Of a stretch of DNA of 64,000 bases, positions 45,776 to 58,664 are shown piece after piece (positions within the stretch are counted from its first letter, which is position 1; every line of letters starts with the position of its first letter). The DNA is taken from contig CM060731.1 of NCBI GenBank assembly GCA_030704615.1, positions 28,642,001 to 28,706,000 of the forward strand, given 5' to 3'. A program made the position numbers and the translations under genes. Source of the DNA: Takakia lepidozioides. Taxonomy: Eukaryota > Streptophyta > Takakiopsida > Takakiales > Takakiaceae. The notes under the pieces are model-generated. The model worked only from the letters and a program-made list of their open reading frames with translations. It was not told the DNA's origin and made no database searches.

Positions 45776-46477
45776 AGGGGTATAACCCTACAAGGAGGTC
45801 GTGGATAATATATCATCACCCTCTATATCCCCTATTTTTTGAGCTTGTCGATGACTATTACAACAACGGCTTGCCCTCAAACCCGAGCGGAGCTGCATAT
45901 CATGAACCGGGCCTTTGTGCGGCCCATGTTGTTGATTAGTGTCCCACGGATCACTCTAGAAAGGTTACAGAAACTATGCCAGAGTATGGAGCTGCAAGCT
46001 AGTTTGGATGACATGGCCTTTTAGAGAGATTTTCGGCTAACATGTCAAACCTATGATTGTTCTTACAAGCTTATGGTTCTCCAGTATGCCGAAGCTCTCC
46101 CACATACTTTGGTTTGCCAAGACTGATGCTCCTTCTTGTCTTGTCCCTCACCACCTGGATCCTTGGACGTAGTACTCCAGTACTTACATATATCTTTCAT
46201 CTCAAACTCATGAGAAAGTGTCTCGAGTCCTTCACGTTGTTAATGACTTTCATGCATGTTTTCGCCAAAGATCAATACAAGGCTTACAAAAGTTGCAGAC
46301 CTCAGCTCTCGTCTGAAACTTGTAAACACTATGTGGCACCTTATGAAACCAAGACGCAAAAAGAAGCTATGTGCCATTCCACATCCTCTAAGCTTGTTGC
46401 AAGCTTGCCATAAATGGCTTTCTTCAGTTTACAAATGAGTCTTTTGTGTTCACAGCTTTCATAACCTTTAGGTTGTT
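45776..46477. other. No gene recognised
   Basis: Probably the LINE 5' leader near 45776-45840 and then unidentified sequence with short frames. Confidence 0.4.
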
Positions 46478-47425
46478 CATTCTTAAGAGAGGCATTCACC
46501 TTTGGTCTTCTTGTGGCAACCTTGTTATAGATAAGCCACCCGGTTTAATTACAAAAGGAAAGACCTGACCAAAAGCACTCTAAGACAACTCGAACACTCC
46601 CTGGCAGGTAGGAAACTACTACTGTCCTTGTTATAGGCAACCCAGTTGAGATACGAAAAGAAAGACCTGACCAAAAACACTCAAAGACAACTAGAACACT
46701 CCCTGGCAAGTAGGAAACTACTACTGTAACTCTTGTACCTACCCAGGTGTATATGATTAGGAAACACTATTATTGTTGATGATAGTCCATTGACAAACCC
46801 CCTTGAAAACTGTCACAGCCCAGTAGCGGATCCAATGAAGACCAGGTTCCCACCTTTGAGATATGGACCTAACTCAGGACATTCTTTTGTTTTTGGCTTT
46901 CTATTTTCCTTTTGTGGGGAAAAAAACACACCATAACAGACAGTGTGTGTGCAGGATGGAGTTCCGAGAACTGCATCCAAGGGTGTTGTATTGTTTAGAT
47001 GGCGCGGATCTAAAGGCGTGTTTTTCATCAGACTTGATTCATTGGAGCTTCTGGGGCTTGGAAGGGATGAAGGTCCCTTTGATTATCTCCTTTTGAGTCC
47101 TTAAGTAGTTCTCAGATTTGCAAGTGTTTGTGTGCAAGAGCAGGAGAAATGTGTCAAAGACTACATTCGTGGGCCAAACAAGCAAAGTTACACAGACATA
47201 GGGGAAGATTACATGAGCTTTTACCGTTCTTAGTTCAGGTTTGTTAGGCTATGGTAGCTACCTTGCTTTGAGATTTGTTTTGCGTAGATCTCTCATCACT
47301 CTCTTAGCTTTTGGATATAAGAGAGGTCAGAGCTTTAGAGGGGATTTCTAAGCTATGAGGCATGAGTACACCTAATCAAACTAGTACCGAACCTCATATT
47401 GACCGAACATCTGCATTTGTTTGCA
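46478..47425 (-). repeat. Dispersed repeat R, inverted copy (R3)
   Basis: Matches 32667-33590 on the other strand over about 900 bp. Together R2 and R3 form inverted arms around 12.9 kb of nested elements. A 106-bp tandem duplication is present only in this copy. Confidence 0.75.
46521..46727. repeat. 106-bp tandem duplication within R3
   Basis: Two copies, each starting CTTGTTATAG and ending AGGAAACTACTACTGT. R2 has a single copy. Confidence 0.85.
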
Positions 47426-47692
47426 TCCAGCTACGGAATACCAAAAAGGCCATGCTCCTACAAGACCCCTGACCCCTTGAAAGATTCTAATACCCTGGGG
47501 TTTTATTCCAAAAGATTTCGTGGCACGGGCAAGAGGGCATGGGCTATTGAAAAGAACGGGGTAGAAATACCCCGGGGTAGTAAAAGGCACGGGGTAACGA
47601 ATCTTAGACTTGGTGCCTGGGCTACCAAGTGTATTACACGTAACGTACACATAAATATATATGTCACATATACATACGCATAATCTGTTGTT
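47420..47692 (-). repeat. Repeat segment R4, minus copy
   Basis: About 270 bp matching 57880-58140 in inverted orientation (blocks such as CCTGGGCTACCAAGTGTATTA). It joins R3 directly. Confidence 0.75.
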
Positions 47693-49671
47693 GATAACTG
47701 CCCGGACAGGAACCCCAGTTTAGGGGTTCTCACATCCTCTCTCTCAAGGCGGGAGTCGTGCTATGGCGATCTGCAGGCAGAGGAGCTCGAGAAAGCAAAA
47801 GAGTTATGGCATTAGCCGCCTCTATTCTCAACATTGAGACGGGAGCAGCCAGGAAGAGGCATCACTTGTAATGACAACGTCCGAATGCTTTGGAAGCTTA
47901 AGCTACAGAGTGTAAATTGAGCCAAAGACCATGAGGTTTTCTTGTGAAAATGCAGGATCCAGCGACAGTTATAGGTCTCCACAATTTCGATGGTGATGCT
48001 TGCAGAGATCTACTCTCTTTCCTGCTGATACATATGCTACATATGCCAGTCAAAGAGCTACATCCTGCCCTTTTCACTCTGTGTGAGACAAGTAGTGCAT
48101 GAACAACAACTACTTGTGTTGAGCATTCAGTGACAAGATTATACTCACACCCTCGTTTCTATATTGGAAATACCTTGATTTTATGACTACACTTAGTAAA
48201 AGATTTTGTTTGAGGTTACACAGCTTTCCAGTATGAAGTTACAGTTAATTATGACGGAAGAAAGAGGTGCGCAAGAAAGGAGCGAACCTACAGCATACAG
48301 CTATCGAGCAGCAAAATATCTTCGGTGCCAATGTCGTGACATACGTTCCTAAGAGTGCTTAAATAGCTTCAAGTTATCTTGCTAGATTCTAGTGTCACTC
48401 AATGAGCGTGTCTCTCCAGGCTCTAGATAAGACCCTTTCACTACAATTCAAAATCCTCACGCAAGGTTCTGGCTTGATCTGAAATCATGAAGGTTCTTGG
48501 AGGGTATTGGAGCATCGACAATCATTTCGCAAGGCTTCTTTGGAGGAAAATCTACCGGTATGCACTAGGTGCCAACACGTGAAGCTATCTACGACGCAGC
48601 TCTTAGCACTGCTTGAATGTTCTTGCTGCTTGAATTTTCCAACACCCATGGTCCAGGATACCAGAAGCAAGTGGAACACCAGGACCCATTTCTTTTCTGC
48701 CCATTGTGTAATTTGATACTGGCTTTGAAGGTTTCACATTGAGATCTTTGGCTAGGATATGTCAAAGAGCAGCTTAGGAAGATGTAGGATGGTGTATGTG
48801 AGAAGTGTTTGAGGATTGTAAATAGAGTGTTATGAGCTGGGCTGCCTGACAGAGAGTTTGATGGAGTGGTTGTGGACTTATCACGTCAGCTTGTGACACA
48901 TAAGACCTTTGAGAAGCTGTTGGCTCTCGCAAAGGTCTAGCCAGGCAAGTATTTTGACCATCTTTGGATTGGATTCAAGGCAAGGTTGAACAGTGTGCTT
49001 TGGTAGATTAAAAGGACCTGGTACCTCTACTACTTTCTGAGCAATGGGTTGTCTAGAGGAAGTAAAGCTCGAGGAAAAAATTGACAAGACGTTGAGAACA
49101 TGTAACTAACATTCCTGAGCATCTCAAACATCTCAACAGGTTGATTATGTTGCACAGTGGCAGACCCATATCATTCCTCACCTTGGGTGAATTTGTAGCC
49201 TTTCCTTCCACTTGACATAAACTGAGATAAAAAACAGTTTACCCGATTATCGAGAATATCAAAAATAGGAAACAAAGCACTCATGACATTTACAGGTACA
49301 GGCTGATCAAAGAGTGCTCCACGAGGAAGCCTCCCATATTGCGCAGTTTTCTACATACTTCAGTTCATATCCTGGGAACCTGTATCCCAACGACGGCTTT
49401 CATCATTGGCACGATCGGCAGCGCTATCTAGTGGCCGTCTCTATTAATGGCTTATCAACTCGAAGCGACGAGCTCCACAGTAGAGACGAACCCATGAAGG
49501 GGTTTAGCAGTAGGAACTAATGATCATTGTGCCCAGCAAACTCTCGTGCCCCCAGCCAGCCAGCCCCTGAGCTCAACACCTACTCATTCTCAAGCCAAGC
49601 GGAAGTGCACTCGCTTCCATTGCTGGGCTACTCTCAGTAATTGACAGTTGCAGCCAACTCATCGGCAAACG
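47693..49671. other. No gene recognised
   Basis: Short frames only; one hairpin GAACCCC-AGTTTA-GGGGTTC at 47711-47730. The right end may be the 5' leader of the following LINE. Confidence 0.4.
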
Positions 49672-51110
49672 ATGTCTCCACCAAGGAACATGCAATTCAG
49701 CTCGAGAGGCCAGAGCTCAGCTCGTGGCAGGGGATTTCGAACAGGGCCCAATAGTCCTCACTTCTGGCCAAGGTCCCGCCCAACCTCCGGTACAGGATAC
49801 TTTCTTGCACACCAAACTCAATCCATCGGGGGGATTGGAGAGAGAAGGGGGTAGGTGATTACAGGAGTGACCACGAATCCTCATCCGCCTACAGTTGTAC
49901 ACACCATGCAGGGCCCACCACCACCGCCAATGCAAGCCCTTCAGCTTGCACTGGATCCTCAGCCGATGTTCACACCTGCAAGACAACAGATGGAGGTGAC
50001 TTAGAGTCAAAATCAGATGGAAGGCAACATGGTGGGGGAAGACCTCATTACCACGCAGGAAGGCCTCAGTGGGGACCACCAGATTATACTGGTGTACATG
50101 CTAGACCTCAAAAGCAGGGTATCCTGCATGGAAGACAGCGGAATCCTCGTCCACTTCCTTGGTAAGAAAGTGGGTAGATCTTTTGTGAGGGACTGGGCAA
50201 TCAAGCACTTGGGAGGGGGGGGTGAGCTCTTGCATCATTTCTGCCACGCCAAAGGCAGAGGCTTCTTTTCCATGCAATTTGAGACTCAAGAGGCAGCGGC
50301 AAAAGCCCTCCGGATCAACCCACACCTGCTGGGGTTTAACATAAATATCTTTCCATGGTCAGCAAAGTGGGGACACAAATACGGGAAGTTGTGGTGTCCA
50401 AGAATAGTATCTCTTCCGTATATTCCAGACCAGTATCTTCTCAACATCCCTGACATTGCCAACCACTTTGGATCCATTCTGGGTTGCCTGGGAGTGTTTG
50501 ATCCACTCATGAACACTGACAACATTAGAAAGTACCCGGCATGGAAACATGCCACAATAGCATCAAGGCCAAATGATAATGGATTCGCAAAAATGGTGCT
50601 TATGATGCCGGAGGAAGACACAATCCCGGACTATGTAAGACTCCCCATCGATGAGGAAGGTAATTACTTTACAATCAGACTGCTGGAGGAGAAGACCTTG
50701 ACAGCGTGTTTCAACTGTGGAAAAACAGGCCATATCAAAGCTGACTGTCCCTCCGGGAAAAGGAAAAGATCCCTAGGATCAGGAGGCAAGTCAGGCCCAC
50801 TACCGCCACTCAACCAGCAATGGAGGAAAAAAAACGCCCTCCCCCAAGCTGGGCAAAAGGAGGCACACGAAAAGATAGCCCAGAACACAGACCTGCTGCA
50901 GATCAGTCCAACGCCAAGGGAACCAAGGACACATGGACAGCACTCAGATCCCATGTATCTTGAAGCCGGGAAGATGCTCCCACCAGCACTAAAAGGGAAA
51001 GGAAAATGCATTGAGCAGGGGAGGGAAAGACAACCCAAATCCCAGAAGGCTGGCCTGAAACTGGAATTGGATCCAAGGGGCATTTACAAAAGCATGCAGT
51101 CAGGCATAGC
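49672..51110 (+). pseudogene. LINE ORF1 with CCHC zinc knuckle
   Basis: A Gly/Arg/Ser-rich start (MSPPRNMQFSSRGQSSARGR) is followed by in-frame stops at 49852-49854 and 50002-50004. A long open stretch from 50017 then shows the plant LINE ORF1 layout: a DUF4283-like RNA-binding fold (GRGFFSMQFETQEAAAKALR; NINIFPWSAKW; FDPLMNTDN) and a canonical knuckle CFNCGKTGHIKADC (about 50705-50746), then a Lys/Pro-rich linker. The frame runs to TGA at 51220-51222, but its last 30 or so residues probably already belong to the Ty3 gag. The border cannot be set without a second copy. Confidence 0.65.
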
Positions 51111-51225
51111 CAGCAACCACGAGGCCGCTCAAGAGTGGGAGGAATCTGAGGAGTTGGAGCCTGAGGAATCCTTGAGAGCTCCGACCGACCAACAGATGCC
51201 TCCCCTGCCGGCAGCCTTTTGAGAT

Positions 51226-54200
51226 GTGTTGAAGGCGGCTAATACCACTTCCACTGAGGCAAAGTTTAAGGTGAAGCCGAAGGAACCCGGCACCTTCGAG
51301 GGCGTCCGAAATTGGAAGGCACTCAACACCTGGCTCTTGGAGCTGGAGCAGTACTTCCGGGCGGCCAAGTTGGGTGACGAGGATCGGGTGGAAGTGGCTC
51401 CCACCTATTTGAGGGGCTATGCTCAACAATGGTGGCAGAAACGCCTTCACGACCGAGGTCCAAGCCCGGAAACCTTGAACTGGAGTGGGTTCAAGGAATT
51501 GATGAAGAGGCAGTTTGTGCCCCTCAACGCGTCCTGGCTCGCCCGGGACAAGATGAGGAATTTGAAGCAAACAGATGACGTTCGGGGATATGTCCAGGCT
51601 TTCAATGTGCTGTTGCTCGAAGTCGCGAACATGGCAAAACCAGAAATGGTCTTCAACTTTGTGGCGGGACTGGCCCCATGGGCCAGGCGGAAGTTGGAGG
51701 AGAAGCCACCTAAGACTTTGAACGAGGCAATTGAGAGGGCTGAATGTTTCTCGGATGTCCCTAAGGGTGAAAGACAAGGCCGTACGGAGCTGAACCACAA
51801 GAAGATCCGGCAGGAAGGTGACTCTTTCCGACCGGAAAAGAAGTGGGATAGGCCACGCGGTGACAATGGCACGTGGAAATCGAAGGGAGGGCCTTCGCAA
51901 GTCAAGGCGGCACCCGGTGCTTCGAAAGGAAAAGCGGGTGGAGCGGCTCATGGCAGACAGAAGGCGACCTTTGATGGAGTATGTTTCAATTGCGGGGAGC
52001 CCGGGCACATGGACAAGAAGTGCACGAAGCCCCGGCAATTGAACATGACTCGGGCGACCCCAGAGCTGTCGGAAGATACCATCAGTCGCTTGGTGGAAGC
52101 GGTGGTCGCCAAGACTTGCAAGGTAGGCAAATTTTCTTGTGAGTTGTATCAAGAAACTGGCGCCTTACGTAAAGGGAGTCAGTTATTGTTCGTGGATGGG
52201 ATAGTATCCGGAACTAACGTGTCGTTGTTGGTGGACACAGGAGCGTCGCACATCCGGCCGAGTAAGTCACCTTACGGAGCCCCGGTGCTATTCGCAGACA
52301 ATAAGGATAGGACGCTGCGGATGTGTGTCGATTACACGGCTTTGAATAAGGTGAATATAAAAAACTGGTACCCTTTGCCAAGGATCGACGACCTTTTCGA
52401 TCGGTTGGCAGGAGCGAAGTATTTCAGCCGGATCGATCTGCGCTCCGGCTATCATCAAATTCGAGTGGCGGAAGGAGATGAGGAGAAGACCACGTGCAGG
52501 ACAAGGTATGGTTCATATGAGTTCTTGGTGATGCCTTTTGGACTCACCAACGCTCCCGCGACCTTTAGCACGCTGATGAACAGCCTTTTCCAGGAGTGGT
52601 TGGATGACTTTGTGATCGTGTACATCGACGACATCTTGGTGTATTCGAAAACAAAGGAGGAGCACCTGGAGCACCTCAAAAGGGTGTTCCAGAAATTGCG
52701 GGAAGGGAAGCTGTATGCCAAAGCTTCAAAGTGCGAATTCGGGGTCACAAAAGTGGAGTTCCTGGGGCATGTGATTACACAGGATGGGATCAGAATGGAT
52801 GACAGGAAGGTGAGGGCAATCTTGGACTGGGAGCCTCCGACTTCGGTCCCGGGAGTGCGATCCTTCCTAGGACTCGCCTCCTACTACCGGAAGTATGTGA
52901 GAAATTTCGCCAAGATCGCAGGGCCGCTATCAGATCTTCTGTGTAAATCCAAAGTCTGGGCATGGAACACCTTTTGTGGCCAAGCTTTTGTTGAATTGAA
53001 GCAGCGGATGGCGGAAGCTCCAGTCTTGAAAATCCCGGAGTTCGATCGTCCGTTCGAGATTCATACAGATGCGTTGGACTTCGCGATTGGGGGTGTACTG
53101 ATGCAAGATGGATGCCCAGTGGCTTACGAAAGTAAGAAACTGAATGAAGTGGAGCGACGGTGGTCGACGCACGAGAAAGAGATGAAGGCGGTGGTGCACT
53201 GTCTTGAGCTTTGGCGCCACTATGTTGGTTCCAACCCAGTGAAGGTGTTCACGGACAATGTCACGGTGAAGTATTTTGCCACGCAGCCCAAGTTGTCCCC
53301 AAAACAACTTAGGTGGCAAGATACTTTGGCGGTGTTTGACGTGGATATCCAGTACAAACCGGGACAGGACAACGTGGTGGCCGATGCCTTAAGTAGAAAG
53401 CAGCAGCTTTTGTTGGTGTACAGGGGCGAGACGGCGCTCCAAAGGAAGATCCAGAAGGCTTGCCGGAAGGATGAGCTGGCGAAGTCTGTGATGCAGGACT
53501 TGAGGATGGGGGTTAAATCGCAGTTCCACTTGTAAAATGAACTGCTCCGGTATAAGCAAAATCGTCTCTACGTGCCGAAGGGAGGGATCAGAGATAGCCT
53601 CTTGAGAGAATGCCATGATAGCCCGCTTGCGGGCCATGGCGGAGCCAAGCGCACTGCGGCACTCTTGAAGAAAGAGTATTTCTGGCCCAAACTGAGGGAG
53701 GAGGCAGAGGAGTATGTCAAGACATGCACCACATGCCAACAAAACCGGAGCGAGTACAAAAAGCAAGCGGGGCTGTTACAACCCTTGCCGATTCCAGAAG
53801 GGACTTGGGAAAGCGTCTCGATGGATTTCATGACTACTATGCCGCTGTCAAAAGGATTCGATGCAATCATGGTGGTGGTGGATAGGTTCAGTAAAATGGG
53901 CCATTTCATCCCCACCAAAGAGACGGCAACGACATAGGAAACATGGCGACTTTACTTTGCCCACGTCTTAAAGCATCATGGAGTCCCGAAGGATATTGTC
54001 TCAGACCGCGATCCAAAGTTTACGAGTAAATTTTGGAGGGCACTTTGGAAGAAGATGGGGACGAGGTTGAAGATGAGCACCGCCTTCCGACCTACGACCG
54101 ACGGCCAAACAGAAAGAGTGAATTCCGTAGTGAAGCAGATCTTGCGGAATTACGTGTCGGCAGACCAAACAGACTGGGTGGAACACTTAGACGCGGCAGA

Positions 54201-54888
54201 GTTCTGTTATAATAACACAGAATACTCCACAACGGGAGTTTCCCCTTTCGTATTGGTCTATGGAAAAGCACCTCTGGTGCCGACAAGTTGGGCCGCCCAG
54301 GACGTTGAGGAACCGGAAGTAGTGGCGGTACTGGAAGAACGCGAGCGTTTGTTGAAGCTCGCAAAGTACTACATTGTCAAAGCTAGGAAACGGTATGAAA
54401 GGCAGGCGAATCGGAAGCGGAGGGAAGTGAAGTTTGAGGCAGGCACGGAGGTCTGGTTGAACATCAAGAATTTCCGACTACCTCCGGAAGTGAGTCCAAA
54501 GTTCGTACCTCCATATGCGGGACCCTTTTGCATCCGGAAGGTTATGAATGAGGATGTGTATGAATTGGAGCTGCCGGCAAACAGCAAGGTGCATCCAGTA
54601 TTCCACGTCTCCCTTTTGAAGCCTTACTTCAAAGATGAAGCGCGTCCGAATCGGCATCAAGTGTTGCGTCCGCCACCTGTGCTGTTGGATCATGAAAATG
54701 AACCTGAGTATGAGGTGGAGGCAGTACTTAAGTCGAGGAGGTTCAAGAACCGAGAAACGGAGTATCTCGTCAAATGGAAGGGCTATCATCATGTGGAGGC
54801 ATCTTGGGTGCGTGCCTCAGAAATGGGAAACGCATCCGAGGCGGTTGCAGTTTTCGAAGGGCGACCTCAAAAACGGAAGAAGCGTTGA
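51226..54888 (+). pseudogene. Chromovirus gag-pol polyprotein (stops and one in-frame deletion)
   Basis: All parts share one reading frame, broken only by stops at 51220-51222, 53533-53535 and 53935-53937. Order: capsid ([31 protein letters not shown]), zinc knuckle [14 protein letters not shown], protease start [10 protein letters not shown], reverse transcriptase ([21 protein letters not shown]; active site [11 protein letters not shown]), RNase H ([27 protein letters not shown]), integrase (HHCC with CTTCQQNR; SMDFMTTMP; IVSDRDPKF; TDGQTERVN) and a C-terminal chromodomain (about 54700-54870: EYEVEAVLKSRRF, EYLVKWKGYHHVEASWV). The protease and the N-terminal RT are cut short: DTGASHI passes straight into [13 protein letters not shown], an in-frame deletion at about 52250-52258. 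Chromodomains direct integration to marked chromatin. The element is dead but lightly mutated. Confidence 0.9.
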
Positions 54889-55784
54889 TGGGGACATCAA
54901 CCTTGGAGCGTGGGGGAGGCTTAGCCCGGCTTAGCTAGCTTAGGAATCCGATTGCAAAAACTTGTATTGTATAAAAATTTGTTATAAAGGAAATGGGTTC
55001 CAAATGTTGTGCGTCCTATTTTGTTTGGAATGGTGATGCATGGTGTCGTTGACAAGTGTAGAATGCATGCTAGCTTACAAAAGTGGGAGAGGTAAATTGG
55101 GTTAATCGTGTGTTTGCGCAGTGCCGAAATCGGGTGACTTCCATCCAAAGGGGCAAGGAAACTTACGCCTTCTTTAGGAGTTCACGTGCTAGTGCGCACC
55201 TAGCGCGTGCGCATACTATAACTGCGCTACCGAGGGGGTTGCTTTGTAGTGCGGGCTAACGTGGAAGCTGCGTGCTTCCGTTCACGTACTATAATCGTGT
55301 AGCCTCGGGACGAAGTCGTAGTGCGGCTTCGGCGTGTTCCCGTACCTCAGGCCAGCATTCCAAGGCGGACCCAATTGTAGTGATTGGGGTGCACGGTTGG
55401 TTCAAGGTTATCTTCCTAGTCAAAGAGGGTTCGAGGTGAACCCTTGCTCAAGGTGAAGCCAAAAGCGGCATCATGAGCGGTCGCAAACAATGTTGTTGCA
55501 GTAAGGCGATTCGATCCTCGGGGAGGATCGTTCCTTGGCCTTGAAATAGGCCAAGAAGAGTACACTGGGAGGAGCTTGAGAGGCTCCACCCTTGGCCGGG
55601 ACTTGGAGGAAGTCGGCCGAACTAGCTAGTGGAGAGTAGAGTCAAGTGTGGGGTTTGGTTCTTTGCCATGGGACGCCATGGTACGGAAACAAACTCCTTG
55701 ATGTGGGACGCCACAACTTGGATGTTCGTTTCCATAAAATGTACAAGCCGATGAGGACATCGACTCCCTGTTGGTAGGGGTGTG
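54889..55784 (+). other. Chromovirus 3' untranslated region
   Basis: No gene. Includes the segment (55110-55172) also found at 20656-20722. A weak purine tract (GGTAGGGGTGTG) precedes the LTR. Confidence 0.55.
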
Positions 55785-56511
55785 TGTCGCGGCCCTTTGC
55801 CTTGAGGGCAGGGGGTCGGGACACAAGAGGGGCTGCCCCTATGGTGGGGGCAGTGGCAGCGATAGGTATGGGGGGCTGAAGCACCCTTGAGTGCCCAAAG
55901 CACTCAAGGAGGCGGAGGCGCTCACTAGGTGGAGCCCCGCACACCGGGTTGCGGTGGGGGTGGCTCCACAAGGGGTGGTGGTAGCTTAGCGGGACTTAGT
56001 GGGGGTGGCATAGGACTCACCCTGGGGCGGAGACCTCGTGGTGGGAGTCGTGGGGAGTCTTGGGACTCATCACGGTCCATAGGGGCCGTGGTGAGTGGGC
56101 CAAGGCTCACCGCGACTCATCACCGGGAGTCGAGGGTGTTCGTGGTGGTTTGCCATAAAATGGCATGGTTGTTTGTGAAACCCCTACGGACAGCTACAGA
56201 AGTATATATAGGGAGTAGTAACCCCGAGAACGATGCAAGCCCGTTGGTGACCAAAAGCTAGTGAGTAAGCGAGCGAGCCGGAAAGCGACCAAAGAGTGGG
56301 GAGCTGTTCCGGACTGCCAACTACCAAAGGGAATTCCGCTGGTTCTAAATCGTTGGAGGGTTCTTTGGGAGATCAAGGGGGGACCGTTATGTCCCGGTGA
56401 GCAGCCGAAGCTCCAAGTTGGCCCGGCGGCCAGGTTGGGAGTTAGGCGCGCGCATCAAGCGAGTAACTATGACTTGAGAGTGGGGAGCTTACCGAAGTGA
56501 GGTGCGCGACA
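55785..56511 (+). repeat. Chromovirus 3' LTR
   Basis: 727 bp, TGTCGCG...CGCGACA ends, homologous to the solo LTR at 44762-45485. The flanking five bases differ (GTGTG and CCTCG), as expected for one end of a longer element. Confidence 0.85.
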
Positions 56512-57840
56512 CCTCGTTTCACCCACACCCCCATAAGAGTCTACTGGTGGTCATCCCCAGCTAAGGAGATGAACCCTCTCCCACCGCTCACCACTTCCCT
56601 GATTAGTTGGCTGGCCAGCCAAACATTTGTTTGGATTGGTGAGAGACCCCTACAGGATCTGGACATGGATCCCAAAGAGTGGCAGTGGAATTTCAGGCCA
56701 TCCCCCAAGCCAAAATTTTTTTTGGGTACACAACCAAAAAAGCATACTCGGCAATGCTGAACCCCCAACCCCTTTTGGGTAAATGGAACGAAAGATGGAG
56801 TCACCTGAACTTCCAGATTGAAAACTGGAATTCCATCTGGGGACGATCTGGAACAAAACAAGACCAGCCAAGGTAGCAGCGTTTCTCTGGCAAATAGCGA
56901 ACAGGGCAATAAAAATGGGGGAATGGTTGGGTTTTGATGCTCCCCTCCTCTGCAAATGATGTTCCTAATGGAAACAGTAGAGCACTATCTGCTCCATTGT
57001 CACGGACCAACTGCAGTCTGGCCCCTCGCAGCAAGCTTCTACAGTACCTGGGAACACATAAACCTCACACCGGCGGCCATTCTGCTGAATTATGACCCAG
57101 CAACAAAAACAAAGCCAATCACTGCCCAATTTACGATACTCTTAGAAGCGCTACGCTCTAGCACCTCTGGAAAATCAGATGCGAAAAAACTTTCAATGCA
57201 AAAACAACTAGAACTTCCTCACTCCTCGCAAAAATCTACATGGACATACAAATTGAAGCCAGGAAAGCATGGAAAAAACTATGTGCACGATCGGACCAAC
57301 AAGCTTCCCAGCTACACTCTACCTTCATTGCGACTTGGGGGCGGAATGGGATCATCTGCAACAGCCCCAATCCGGATCGCTGCGACTGGAACAAACTGCC
57401 CCCAAGGGCTTGGAGAGACGCCACGGGTACTATCCACAGCCTCGCCGGAGTTTGACAAGGATATCAACTGGAAGCACGTTAAGCAATCATCAAAGGCCTC
57501 CAGGCTCAGCTTCTACTAGGTCTGTCGGGCAAGCAATCCGCTGGAGCAGGCCTAACCGTAGCTTGTTTTGGACTCTAGCAGCTATGGTTTTCAGAAACAC
57601 ACATTATCGAATCCGGTGGGATCGCCACCACTTAGCAGCATTACGCAAAAAGGCCAAAGGCTTCAGGCCGGACAGTTCGTTATTACTCATCATGAGTGGT
57701 TAGGCTCCGATTCACTGACTACGGTGTGTGTGCCTTATGGCGTAATCAGAGGGTTTAATTTTTTCCCTCCCAATAACCATCTATGTAAGGGCCTCGCCCA
57801 CCAAAAATATTTCGGAATAAAGTTAACCAGGGCTCCAACC
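56512..57840 (+). pseudogene. LINE ORF2 C-terminal part
   Basis: Read across frameshifts, the sequence encodes the zinc-binding region after the RT (NFQIENWNSIWGR; AAFLWQIANRAIKMGEWLGF; ETVEHYLLHCHGP) and the final segment (DIQIEARKAWKKL; STFIATWGRNGIICNSPNP). It is the continuation of the LINE whose ORF1 lies at 49672-51110, or of a very similar one. Confidence 0.65.
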
Positions 57841-57879
57841 CTGTTAAAAGAAAAAAGAAAAAAGAAAAAAAACCAGATT

Positions 57880-58140
57880 ATGCGTATGTAATAATATATG
57901 ACATGTATATTTCTGTGTACATTACGTATAATACACCTGGTAGCCCAGGCACCAAGTCTGAGATTCGTTACCCCCTGTGCCTTTTACTATCCGGGTGTAT
58001 TTCTACCCGGTTCTTTTCAATAGCCCATGCCCTCTTGCCGGTGCCACGGAATCATCTTCTGGAATAAGACCCAGGGGTATTGGAATCTTTCAAGGGTCCG
58101 GGGTCTTGTAAAAGCATGGCCATTTTGGTATTCTGTATCC
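57880..58140 (+). repeat. Repeat segment R4, plus copy
   Basis: Inverted match to 47420-47692. It runs directly into the duplicated repeat-protein block. Confidence 0.75.
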
Positions 58141-58547
58141 AACTGGAAATAAGATAGTAGACACATGTACGTGGCAGCCCCTTGTGCTCTCATCCGTTGC
58201 AAGTCCGTACTGTAGGCCAGACACTCTCCCAACTCCCATTACCCTCAATACGGAGATTTAAAAAAAAAAAGGCAATCGAAGCAATCTAACTAGGGAGAAG
58301 GACGACCTGTTGCTCTCTTGTTTCCTTTTTTTGGCCCATGTCACCTTCGCAGGACCAACAGTTGATACGTTACATGACAGCACAACAACATCTCACTGAC
58401 GCGAAATAGAAATGCACTAACCATAGTTTCTATAGATAACTTTTGGGTCCAAAAAAGATTGAATCGAACTTGTAAAGTGCATTAAGTTGTTACCTCATTC
58501 CTATTATCTATCCTTGGCGAGGACGTTTGTGAGCGGCATTGCCTGCA

Positions 58548-58555
58548 TATAAATA
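58548..58555 (+). promoter_or_regulatory. TATA-box-like motif of repeat-protein gene, copy 2
   Basis: TATAAATA lies about 110 bp before the ATG, inside a segment conserved between the two copies (GCCTGCATAT...ACAACGCAACG). Confidence 0.6.
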
Positions 58556-58664
58556 CAACGCAACGCTAACGAGGAGGTCGAGTCTGTCTTTGCCACCCTG
58601 CTCTCTTGTTGCCTTGTCAGTGGGCTTGAGAGTCTTATGGGATTGTGAGTGAAGTTCATTTGCG

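Larger units (their letters stand above)
51111..56511 (+). mobile_element. Chromovirus (Ty3 with chromodomain), 5' end missing
   Basis: gag-pol (51226-54888) is followed by about 900 bp of untranslated sequence and a 3' LTR (55785-56511). No 5' LTR or primer site is present: gag follows LINE ORF1 directly, so one deletion removed the 5' LTR and most of LINE ORF2. The base after the 3' LTR starts CCTCG, which should be the right target duplication; its partner is lost with the 5' end. Confidence 0.8.
49672..57880 (+). mobile_element. LINE (plus) invaded by a chromovirus
   Basis: LINE ORF1 lies at 49672 to about 51110 and the ORF2 end at 56512-57880, with an A-rich tail (AAAAGAAAAAAGAAAAAAG at about 57845-57872). 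All of ORF2 up to its last part is missing; the Ty3 element occupies the place. The 3' end of the LINE abuts R4 exactly where the R4 copy at 47692 continues into other DNA, which marks the LINE insertion point. Confidence 0.65.

Noticed and set aside
55785-56511. A second solo LTR
   Set aside because: The flanking five bases differ and element sequence lies directly upstream, so it is better read as the 3' LTR of the chromovirus.
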